Of a stretch of 64,000 nucleotides of DNA, positions 8,698 through 16,062 are shown in pieces (the stretch's first letter is position 1; each line of letters opens with the position of its first letter). The notes beneath the pieces are model-generated. The model saw only the letters and a list, made by a program, of their open reading frames with translations. It was not told the origin of the DNA and did not search any database. The position numbers were made by a program, and so were the translations under genes. This stretch comes from Telluribacter roseus (GTDB taxonomy: Bacteria > Bacteroidota > Bacteroidia > Cytophagales > Spirosomataceae). The stretch spans positions 496,001 through 560,000 of the forward strand of contig NZ_JAFEUV020000002.1 in NCBI RefSeq assembly GCF_017355915.2. The letters are read 5' to 3'.

Positions 8698-9285
8698 ATG
8701 GAACCACTAAAAGCGTACCTGTTAAGGTACATGTCGTTATCGGATGCCCAGATTGAGCTGCTTGTTTCTTATCTTAAAGAAGTAAAGCTAGAGGCAGGGG
8801 ACTATTTCCTCCGTGAAGGAAATGTCTGTCGGCACATTGGATTTGTGACGGAGGGAGTTCTCCGGGTATTGCATTTTGATCGGGATGATGAAGTAACCCG
8901 TTACTTTATTTCCAACGGAAATCTGGCCGTGCTGCCGGATAGCTTCCGGCACCAGGCTCCGGCTACCGAAAATATACAGGCTGTTACGGATACTCGTCTC
9001 TGGATACTGAAGTACGAGGATATGGTAAGTTTATTTGGAGAGATCCCGGCCTGGGGGCGCCTGGTACAAAGGCTGGTAGAGGAGGTGCAGCGGCAGCGGG
9101 CGCTGGGTCGTGTGCTGGCCAGCCAGAGTGTACAGACCCGCCTGAATAACTTTCATGAAGAGTATCCGGGACTAATGGAAGTGATACCTGAAAAAGTCCT
9201 GGCCTCGTACCTTAGAATGAGCCCGCTGGAATTAAAGAAAAGCAGACTGAGTATGATCGGCAACCAACCTTCCAAGACGGTCTGA
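8698..9285 (+). CDS. Crp/Fnr family transcription regulator
   Basis: A 195-residue protein of the short Bacteroidota Crp/Fnr type. Residues about 10-115 are a cyclic-nucleotide-binding beta-roll (FLREGNVCRHIGFVTEGVLRV). A dimer helix and a winged-helix segment follow (VLASYLRMSPLELKKSR). The nucleotide pocket lacks the classic RxS pair, so cAMP binding is doubtful. It starts 73 bases after the repeat protein and is followed 46 bases later by yjbQ on the same strand. No target site can be named. Confidence 0.88.
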   Translation: MEPLKAYLLRYMSLSDAQIELLVSYLKEVKLEAGDYFLREGNVCRHIGFVTEGVLRVLHFDRDDEVTRYFISNGNLAVLPDSFRHQAPATENIQAVTDTRLWILKYEDMVSLFGEIPAWGRLVQRLVEEVQRQRALGRVLASQSVQTRLNNFHEEYPGLMEVIPEKVLASYLRMSPLELKKSRLSMIGNQPSKTV

Positions 9286-9331
9286 CTGATTATGTCTCGA
9301 GCTGAGCAAAAGTACTTTCTTACTATAACGC

Positions 9332-9754
9332 ATGCTCGTATTTCAGAACGAATGCTCATTGCCGCCGTTTCCCCGCGGCTTTCACCTTATCTCTGACCGC
9401 GTACTCAGGGCTTTGCCCGAGATCCGGCAGATCAAAGCCGGACTTCTCCACGTATTTATCCAGCATACCTCAGCCAGCCTGACGATCAACGAAAACGCTG
9501 ACCCAACGGTACGCCATGACTTTGAGAGCCATTTCAATGTGATGGTACCCGAAAATGCTCCCTACTACCGCCACAACTACGAGGGACCGGACGACATGCC
9601 GGCGCATATCAAGGCTTCGCTGCTGGATAGCTCCGTCACCATACCCATTACCAATGGTCGTCTGAACCTGGGTACCTGGCAGGGTATCTACCTGTGCGAG
9701 CACCGTGACCACGCCTCCGGCCGCCGACTGGTACTGACTGCGTATGGCGTATGA
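9332..9754 (+). CDS. yjbQ: YjbQ/UPF0047 family protein
   Basis: A 140-residue member of the YjbQ (TIGR00149, UPF0047) family. Recognisable parts are LLHVFIQHTSASLTINENAD, the metal-ligand-like HxxxN and DMPAHIKASLLDSSVTIPI segments, and GTWQGIYLCEHRDH near the C-terminus. Some members show weak thiamine phosphate synthase activity, but the physiological role is unsettled. The stop overlaps the porZ start by four bases (9751-9754, ATGA), so the two are very likely translated together. Confidence 0.92.
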   Translation: MLVFQNECSLPPFPRGFHLISDRVLRALPEIRQIKAGLLHVFIQHTSASLTINENADPTVRHDFESHFNVMVPENAPYYRHNYEGPDDMPAHIKASLLDSSVTIPITNGRLNLGTWQGIYLCEHRDHASGRRLVLTAYGV

Positions 9755-11577
9755 GGAGGCTCTTCCTTATACTAGTACTACTATTAACTCTATATAGGAG
9801 CTATGCACAGGATGTCCCACTTGGCGCCTGGCGAACCCACTTTAGCTACCTGTCCGCCCATAGTGTAGAGCTGGTGGAGGGACGGGTCTTCTGCGCTACC
9901 TACAACGGCCTTTTCAGTGTCAATCCTTCCGACGATAGTACTGTCGAATATTCCAAAGCCACCGGGCTGAGTGATGTGGGAGTGAGTGCCATGGCGTATG
10001 ATCCTGCCATACGGCTCCTGCTGCTGGGGTACCGCAGTGGTAACCTGGACCTGTTATACCTGGATGAAAAGGCGGAACCTACCCAGATCCTGAACTGGCC
10101 CCTGCTGCGTAATGCGGCTGATCTGCCCGAAAACCGTCGGGTACGGGATATCCAATTCCACGAGGGGTTGGCGTATTTATCTACTAGTTTTGGCGTCATA
10201 GTACTGGACCCGCAGCGTCGGGAAGTACGTGAGACGTACCGGTACATTGGACCGGCCGGGGCCGAAGTGGCGGTAAATAGCCTGGCTTTTACCACCGATA
10301 GCCTCTACGCCGTTACCTCACAGGGACTATTGACTACTAGCTTAGACCCTACTATAAACCGGCAGTTCTTTGGCAACTGGAAAGCAGTACCTATCCCGTT
10401 CTCCACGCCACGCTCAGTCGCGGTAGCGAATGGCACCCTCTATGCCGGCTTTTCGGGCAGGGGCGTGTACAGGAGGGAGGGTATTAACTGGAACTTAGCT
10501 TATCCTGGTACTGGATCAACGGTTAGTCTGCGTTCGGCTAGTGGGAAACTTCTAGCTATGCTGGATAATCAGGTAGTAGTACTGGCTCCACCGGCTCCGC
10601 CTACGGTGTATCAGCACCCTTTGATCGTAAGTCCGCAGGACGCTGCTGTAGAGGCTGTCGGTACCCTGTGGATAGCTGACCTCAGAAATGGATTACTGGG
10701 TAACGCAGGAGAAGCCTTTCGCTCGTACAGCCCCCCCACGGCCGATACGACCATAGCGGTACGGGCTGACTCCACAATGCTGGACCGCAACGGACTGCAG
10801 TGGACGCGCCTACCTACCTACCTGGGTGGAGGCATCGTGGTCAGTGACCACAGTACTGGTCGGCAACGCTACCTCTCTACCTCACTGGGTAATGGTGGTC
10901 TGCCCTCGGCTACGGTCAATAGTATAGTAGTGGACCGCGATGGTTTAGTCTGGTTTGCGAGCGACCGGGGCGTGGGGTACTTTGTGCCGGACGGAGTACT
11001 AGCGGGAGGGCGCATAGATGCGGTACTTCCTATCTACGGCCAGCGTCGCCTCCTCTCCAGCGAGCGGGCCACCGCACTGGCCGTGGAGCCCGGCAACCGC
11101 AAGTGGATCGGTACCCGCAGCGGCCTGTACCTATTCTCCCCTGATGGTATCGAGCTAATTCAGCAGTTTACCGCTCAGAATAGCCCCTTACCGACGGATC
11201 ACATACGTGCCTTACGCTTTGCTGATAGTACCGGCTACCTCTACGTTGATACCCCCAATGGCATGGTTTCGTACCGCAGCGGCGCTACTTCGCCCGAGCC
11301 AACCTTGGTCACAAATACAGTTGCCCTCTTCCCGAATCCGGTCAGGCCGGGCTATGACGGAGTAGTGGGGGTAAAGGGACTGGTGGAGAATACCGTAGTA
11401 AAAATTACGGACCTGTCGGGACGACTGGTACACGAAACCCGCTCTCAGGGCGGAACGGCTTCTTGGGATTTACGGGATTATACAGGCCGCAGAGCGCGCG
11501 GTGGCATATATCTTGTACTTCTTATAGCCCCCGATGGAACGGAAAGTGTGGCCGGAAAGTTGGCTGTAGTGGAATAG
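9751..11577 (+). CDS. porZ: PorZ-like T9SS-associated propeller protein
   Basis: A 608-residue exported protein. After a signal peptide (cleavage near SYAQ) the sequence begins WRTHFSYLSAHSVELVEGRV and continues CATYNGLFSV, then TGLSDVGVSAMAYDP, the characteristic opening of PorZ N-terminal beta-propellers. Further two-component-regulator-propeller blades follow (VDRDGLVWFASDRGVGYF, NRKWIGTRSGLYLFS). The last 80 residues form a type A T9SS sorting domain (LFPNPV, VKITDLSGRLV, GGIYLVL). In Porphyromonas gingivalis PorZ is a surface component of the attachment complex that delivers A-LPS to cargo proteins. Its presence implies a functional T9SS elsewhere in this genome. It is shorter than P. 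gingivalis PorZ. It overlaps yjbQ by four bases. Confidence 0.85.
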   Translation: MRRLFLILVLLLTLYRSYAQDVPLGAWRTHFSYLSAHSVELVEGRVFCATYNGLFSVNPSDDSTVEYSKATGLSDVGVSAMAYDPAIRLLLLGYRSGNLDLLYLDEKAEPTQILNWPLLRNAADLPENRRVRDIQFHEGLAYLSTSFGVIVLDPQRREVRETYRYIGPAGAEVAVNSLAFTTDSLYAVTSQGLLTTSLDPTINRQFFGNWKAVPIPFSTPRSVAVANGTLYAGFSGRGVYRREGINWNLAYPGTGSTVSLRSASGKLLAMLDNQVVVLAPPAPPTVYQHPLIVSPQDAAVEAVGTLWIADLRNGLLGNAGEAFRSYSPPTADTTIAVRADSTMLDRNGLQWTRLPTYLGGGIVVSDHSTGRQRYLSTSLGNGGLPSATVNSIVVDRDGLVWFASDRGVGYFVPDGVLAGGRIDAVLPIYGQRRLLSSERATALAVEPGNRKWIGTRSGLYLFSPDGIELIQQFTAQNSPLPTDHIRALRFADSTGYLYVDTPNGMVSYRSGATSPEPTLVTNTVALFPNPVRPGYDGVVGVKGLVENTVVKITDLSGRLVHETRSQGGTASWDLRDYTGRRARGGIYLVLLIAPDGTESVAGKLAVVE

Positions 11578-11625
11578 GTTTTGTCCTAATTCAGAATAAT
11601 ATTCGGTTGAGTATCCAGTACTTTG

Positions 11626-11633
11626 TAATTTTG
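11626..11633 (+). promoter_or_regulatory. Possible promoter -7 box of udk
   Basis: TAATTTTG fits TAnnTTTG, 65 bases before the udk ATG. A TTG lies upstream at 11607-11609, with a 16-base spacer that is shorter than usual. Confidence 0.35.
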
Positions 11634-11698
11634 CAATTAATCGCGCTCAACATAGAGGTAGAGTAACCCACTACCGTTTTTCATTGCAAACTAAAAAC

Positions 11699-12334
11699 AT
11701 GACAAGTCAGCAAAAGCCCCCTTTTATTATCGGTATTACAGGAGGTAGTGCGTCGGGAAAGACGTACTTTATGAAGAAGCTCATTGAATCATTCAGCGAA
11801 CAGCACATCTGCCGACTCTCGCAGGATAACTACTATCGCCCGATCAATGAGATTCCGAGGGATGAGAATGGAGTGGCTAATTTCGATTTGCCGGAGGCTA
11901 TTGATCACCAGTTGTTTGCGAGGCATATAGCGGAGCTGCGGCAGGGAAATGTAGTTCAGCAAAAGGAGTATACCTTCAATAATCCTCTGCTTGAACCCAA
12001 GGTACTGACTTTTAACCCCCTCCCTATCATTATTGTTGAAGGTATCTTTGTGTACTACTATCCCGAGGTAGCCCGGCTCATCGACCTCAAAATATTCGTA
12101 GATACTAAAGAGTACGTGAAGATCAAACGGCGCATTATCCGGGACAACAACGAGCGTGGCTACGATCTCGACGATGTACTGTACCGCTGGGAACACCACG
12201 TAGCGCCTACCTACGAAAAGTACATTAAGCCCCTGCGCTCCGAAGCCGACATCGTCATCAACAACAACCACCGCTTCGACACTGGTCTGGAAGTACTGGT
12301 AGCGTACCTGAAGACGAAGGTTGAGGCAGTTTAG
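11699..12334 (+). CDS. udk: Uridine kinase
   Basis: A 211-residue uridine/cytidine kinase that makes UMP or CMP from the nucleoside in pyrimidine salvage. The start at 11699 is the first ATG. The Walker A motif is GGSASGKT (residues 15-22). SQDNYYRP follows the switch to the nucleoside site, IIVEGIFVYYYPE supplies the Walker B region, and KRRIIRDNNERGYDLDDVLYRW is the lid with conserved arginines. The length is normal. The cytidine deaminase gene at 48290 would feed the same salvage route, though it is far away. A good intrinsic terminator follows 10 bases after the stop. Confidence 0.95.
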   Translation: MTSQQKPPFIIGITGGSASGKTYFMKKLIESFSEQHICRLSQDNYYRPINEIPRDENGVANFDLPEAIDHQLFARHIAELRQGNVVQQKEYTFNNPLLEPKVLTFNPLPIIIVEGIFVYYYPEVARLIDLKIFVDTKEYVKIKRRIIRDNNERGYDLDDVLYRWEHHVAPTYEKYIKPLRSEADIVINNNHRFDTGLEVLVAYLKTKVEAV

Positions 12335-12344
12335 GTCCTAACGT

Positions 12345-12381
12345 AATAGCCTGGCTCTCTTAGGATCCAGGCTATTGTTGT
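12345..12381 (+). terminator. Intrinsic terminator of udk
   Basis: Arms 12345-12354 and 12367-12376 pair over 10 bp and are followed by GTTGTTTTC. Placement directly after udk supports the call. Confidence 0.75.
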
Positions 12382-12430
12382 TTTCACCCGTTATAGAGCA
12401 GTGCATTAAAATGTAAAGTCTGCTTAATTG

Positions 12431-12516
12431 TGTCAGTCCGAGCGGAGCGGCCTCCGCTGTGGTCGAGGACGAGTAGGGCTTCGACCGCCAGGCGGCCCTG
12501 TTCGCTCAGCCTGACA
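12431..12516. repeat. 86-base imperfect palindrome (REP/MITE-like)
   Basis: The outer arms 12431-12444 and 12503-12516 match 11 of 14 when one is reversed and complemented (TGTCAGTCCGAGCG against TGTCAGGCTGAGCG). GC-rich inner segments pair around GTCGA/TCGAC. It lies in the spacer after udk and is more GC-rich than its surroundings. The TGTCAG-x-TGAGCG end resembles dispersed palindromes known from many genomes of this phylum. Confidence 0.55.
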
Positions 12517-12599
12517 GTAGTTTACAAACTAATTCATCTATTAATAACTAGTAGCACTTGTGTACTAACCTTATATTTAGGAACTGGTAGCGCTAATTA

Positions 12600-13067
12600 C
12601 TAGAAATTGTCATAGTAGGTATAATCCTTTGTGATCAGCCCATCTTCTATCGTAAAGATCGTGCATATAGGTAGTTCGAATTTGGAACCGTCGGGTGCAG
12701 TTCCAGTTGATATAAACTCTACAATGACTTCCTTGCCATTAGTAGGATAAACACTCACTACTTTATCCGCAATGTCCGGAAACATCTTGCTCATTTCGCT
12801 GTACTTCTGAATGGTTTGCTCACGGGTCTGCTTTACGGTTCCTGTCCCTAGTGAGGGATCTTTGAACTCAGCAGTTTCAGCATACAAGCTAGCCATTCTA
12901 TCCCATTCGTGCCGGTTGAAGTATTCATAGAGCTTATTTACTACTTCACTATTTTTGGCTCCAGCCCCCGTCCCGACGGCTTCTGATTGTATATCCTGTT
13001 GTTTCTCCTGATTGCAGGAAACCAAACTCATGAATGCCAACAAGCTGAGAAGTACTATTTTGTTCAT
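12600..13067 (-). CDS. NTF2-like (SnoaL-type) lipoprotein
   Basis: A 155-residue lipoprotein. The ATG at 13067 gives MNKIVLLSLLAFMSLVSC, a signal peptide with lipobox cysteine at 18; the longer frame upstream runs into the neighbouring gene. Residues about 40-155 form an NTF2/SnoaL-like cone (VVNKLYEYFNRHEWDRMASLYAE, then ...IFTIEDGLITKDYTYYDNF). Such domains bind small ligands or act as polyketide cyclase-like enzymes, and no activity can be assigned. It follows the GH13 gene by 61 bases on the same strand and may be co-transcribed. Confidence 0.82.
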   Translation of the reverse strand: MNKIVLLSLLAFMSLVSCNQEKQQDIQSEAVGTGAGAKNSEVVNKLYEYFNRHEWDRMASLYAETAEFKDPSLGTGTVKQTREQTIQKYSEMSKMFPDIADKVVSVYPTNGKEVIVEFISTGTAPDGSKFELPICTIFTIEDGLITKDYTYYDNF

Positions 13068-13128
13068 AGATAGATTGGGGTTTAGGTTTGTCATTAGTTG
13101 TGACTCCTCAAAAGAATACCCGTACTTC

Positions 13129-14862
13129 TTACGGCAATTCATAAATTACCGATTCGTAGGGCTGCAGCTTTCCATCTCTGGAAGGTTGGGGGTAGTTACC
13201 TAGTACCACCCTGGCCTTGCTTACATCAAGACCGGTGTTGGTAGAGGCAGGGGTACTTGTGAAATTCAGCAGGATCAGAAATTTCTTGCCATCCAACTCG
13301 CGGGTGTAGGAGTAGGTGTTGGGATTGGCCTCGTCCAGGAGGGTATAGTCGCCGTAGACAAGTGCCAGGTTATTCTTACGCAGCTTCACCAGTTCGCGGA
13401 AGTAGTTGAGGCAACTGTTGGGGTCTTTTTCCTGGGCGGCAGCGTTGATGGTTTTGTAGTTGGGGGCTACTTTTATCCAAGGGGTACCGGTGGTAAAGCC
13501 AGCATGTCGGGAGTCATCCCATTGGAAAGGAGTGCGGCCATTATCCCTTGATTCAAACTTTTTGCGTTCCAGAAACCTGGCCATATCCGCTCCCTGGTTT
13601 TTCTGGTACTGGTACTCATTAAGCGTTTGTACATCCCTGAACTCCTCAATACGCTGAAAGTCACCATTGGTCATACCCAGCTCGTCGCCGTAGTAGTAGT
13701 AGGGGGTGCCGCGCATAGTCATGATAAAGGTAGAGAGCATCTTGGACGACGGTGCCCGAAACTCCGGACTGTCATTGCCAAACCGGCTGACCATCCGGGC
13801 CTGGTCGTGGTTGGCCAGGAAGATAGACAGCCACCCTTTTTCGGCAAAGGAGCTGTCCCAGCGGCTGAAAACCTCCTTGAATGTGAGCAGGCTGTATCCT
13901 TCGGGCTTCGCGATATCTACGCCTTCGAAGGCATAAGCCATATTAAGCTCCTGGCGGTCGGCATCTACCAGATTATGGGCGTCTTCAAAGGTATTACCCG
14001 CTCCTTCGGCTACACTCATAACATCATACTTGCTGAATACCTCGCGGTTCATCTCCTTTAGGTACTCGTGCAGATTGCCCTGCATGGCGTAGTATAGCGT
14101 GAAGTTTTTCTCGTATCCTTTGGGGAACTCCGGAAAAGTGGTGTCTTTGGCGGCAAACTGAAAGGCATCCAGCCGGAAGCCATCCACCCCTTTATCAGCC
14201 CAGAACTTCATGATATCGTACACCTCCTGCCTCACCTTCGGGTTTTCCCAGTTAAGATCGGGCTGCTTGCGGGAGAAGTAATGCAGATAGTAGGCATTGG
14301 TGAGCGAGTCATAGGCCCAGGCGTCGTGGTTGACGTCGAAGAGGCTGTACCGGTAGGGAGGAGTGCCTTTCTCCGCGGGCCACCAGTGGTAGTAGTTGCG
14401 GTAGGGGTTGGTGCGGGAACTACGGCTTTGCTGGAACCACTCGTGCTCGTCGCTGCTGTGGTTGACAACCAGGTCCATGATCAGTTTGATACCGCGGTCG
14501 TGCATCCCTTTTAGCAGGGCATCAAAGTCTTCCATCGTCCCGAACTCCCGCATAATACCCCGGTAGTCGCTGATGTCGTAGCCATTGTCGTCGTTGGGGG
14601 AGGAGTAAATGGGGTTGAGCCAGACAGCCGTAATACCCAGGCTCTTGATATAGTCCAGCCTGGATAGTATGCCCTTAAGATCACCAACGCCATCCCCGTC
14701 GCTGTCCTGGAAGCTACGGGGATATATCTGGTATACAATGGCTTCTTTCCACCATTTACGGTCAGTTGCGGGCATATCGGTTGGGGTATTTGAGGTTTGG
14801 CAGGCCAAGGTCGCCACCAGTAAAGTGGCTGTTACGCTGGCGGCTAGTATAGCTCCTTTCAT
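13129..14862 (-). CDS. GH13 alpha-glucosidase lipoprotein
   Basis: A 577-residue glycoside hydrolase family 13 enzyme of the oligo-1,6-glucosidase/alpha-glucosidase kind, with a lipoprotein signal (LVATLAC, Cys21). It should hydrolyse alpha-linked malto- or isomalto-oligosaccharides in the periplasm or at the surface. The catalytic barrel shows the nucleophile Asp232 in DGFRLDAF, the acid/base Glu286 in MSVAEGAG and Asp353 in FLANHDQ, as well as DLVVNHSSDEH. A calcium-type DSDGDGVGD loop is at 53-61. A small C-terminal beta domain ends the protein. The Nif3-like gene ends 4 bases upstream of this start, so both are in one transcript. No SusC/D pair is adjacent. Confidence 0.93.
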   Translation of the reverse strand: MKGAILAASVTATLLVATLACQTSNTPTDMPATDRKWWKEAIVYQIYPRSFQDSDGDGVGDLKGILSRLDYIKSLGITAVWLNPIYSSPNDDNGYDISDYRGIMREFGTMEDFDALLKGMHDRGIKLIMDLVVNHSSDEHEWFQQSRSSRTNPYRNYYHWWPAEKGTPPYRYSLFDVNHDAWAYDSLTNAYYLHYFSRKQPDLNWENPKVRQEVYDIMKFWADKGVDGFRLDAFQFAAKDTTFPEFPKGYEKNFTLYYAMQGNLHEYLKEMNREVFSKYDVMSVAEGAGNTFEDAHNLVDADRQELNMAYAFEGVDIAKPEGYSLLTFKEVFSRWDSSFAEKGWLSIFLANHDQARMVSRFGNDSPEFRAPSSKMLSTFIMTMRGTPYYYYGDELGMTNGDFQRIEEFRDVQTLNEYQYQKNQGADMARFLERKKFESRDNGRTPFQWDDSRHAGFTTGTPWIKVAPNYKTINAAAQEKDPNSCLNYFRELVKLRKNNLALVYGDYTLLDEANPNTYSYTRELDGKKFLILLNFTSTPASTNTGLDVSKARVVLGNYPQPSRDGKLQPYESVIYELP

Positions 14863-14866
14863 AAGT

Positions 14867-15778
14867 CTACATCCATTTAAAAGGGTCTTTGGAAGCTACA
14901 TGTGTAATTTTCAGGTCGGGGAGCTTAGGCTTTAGCCAGTCTACAAAGTACTCCATACCCGGCTCTTCGCTGACGGCATGGCCCAGCACGATCAGGGATA
15001 TGGTACGCCCCTGCAGGCGGGCGTCGCGGATGTACTCCACCGTTTCCCACTCCGGTGCTTCGCCCACGATCAGCACATCGGGTTTTTCGCGCTCAGCCAG
15101 GGCCACTTGTCGTTGACCGCCAATGGCACCCGGCAGCAGGCCAATGCGCTGGCAAGCCTGATCAGGATCGCCCACCACCCGCAGTTGTGTAATACCGAGG
15201 GATGACTTGAGATGCTGTACCAGTTGTTTCAGCGGTACCGATGGGATGGTGAGTATGGGCTGGCCGGTCTTGTAGTAAGGCAGCCAGTTGGCTTTTTTGA
15301 CAACGCCGTAGCTGATGGCGTCAGGAGTGAGGCGGTGAATGTAGTCATGAAAGCGCCAGACTACTATTTTATGCTTATCCAGCAGTTGCTGCTTCTGTTT
15401 TACCACGCTATTGTTTTCTACCCAGTCAGGCTTGTCGAGGTGGTTGTAGAAGGTGGGCTCGTGGGCCATGATAAAATTGGCTCCCAGCCGCGCCGCCTCT
15501 TCGATAACAGCGGTGGTCGGAAACATGGTAGTTACGATGCCGCTTACGACCTGGCTGCTCTGGCCGGATTTGAGCGTATCGACGGTTTCTTTCAGAGGGG
15601 ATAGTCCGCCCTCTTTCAGGATCAGGTCAATCACTTCCTGTACCGTTACAGACTTTTTAGTTTGAAAGTCGGGAAAGGTTGGAAGCCATGGCTTCAGGTC
15701 AGCCAAAGCCAGCAGACCAGCGGACTGGGCCGTACGGGCGATGAACTTCCGGCGGTTGAGGGAATGAGGTTGCTTCAT
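14867..15778 (-). CDS. Tat-exported Nif3-like dinuclear metal protein
   Basis: A 303-residue protein. The N-terminus has a twin-arginine signal (NRRKFIARTAQSAG). The rest resembles the Nif3/YbgI/DUF34 fold, with VSGIVTTMFPTTAVIEEA, AHEPTFYNH (probable metal histidines), VWRFHDYIHR and a C-terminal VLIVGEAPEWETVEYI plus VLGHAVSEEPGMEYF. The family has a dinuclear metal centre and an uncertain function. Export by Tat is unusual for it and fits a cofactor-bearing periplasmic hydrolase. It is transcribed directly ahead of the GH13 gene, with a 4-base gap. Confidence 0.82.
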   Translation of the reverse strand: MKQPHSLNRRKFIARTAQSAGLLALADLKPWLPTFPDFQTKKSVTVQEVIDLILKEGGLSPLKETVDTLKSGQSSQVVSGIVTTMFPTTAVIEEAARLGANFIMAHEPTFYNHLDKPDWVENNSVVKQKQQLLDKHKIVVWRFHDYIHRLTPDAISYGVVKKANWLPYYKTGQPILTIPSVPLKQLVQHLKSSLGITQLRVVGDPDQACQRIGLLPGAIGGQRQVALAEREKPDVLIVGEAPEWETVEYIRDARLQGRTISLIVLGHAVSEEPGMEYFVDWLKPKLPDLKITHVASKDPFKWM

Positions 15779-15910
15779 GGGTATGTGATTAGAATCCTTA
15801 GGCTAATCTACTACTTTTATTGCAATGGTTTCTACCAGTAGTAAGGCCAATAAAAGACCAGCACCTACCTGATTAGGTAAAATAGTTTTCTTCTCCTGCC
15901 CTATCCGTAG

Positions 15911-15918
15911 TAGCTTTG
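15911..15918 (+). promoter_or_regulatory. Possible promoter -7 box upstream of the barrel gene
   Basis: TAGCTTTG matches the consensus and lies 145 bases before the ATG at 16063. No good -33 box is seen. It is the best candidate in the divergent gap 15779-16062, which otherwise shows nothing I can name. Confidence 0.3.
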
Positions 15919-16062
15919 TGGAAGGAAGTGACAATTATAGGATGAATATGATGTACTGGAGGTAACAACCTGTCCATTTTCTGTATTTTCTATTTACCAC
16001 TAATACAGAATTCGTCGTTGCTCTTAATGGGTTTGTGTTGTACGTGATTGCTGAATTTATAC

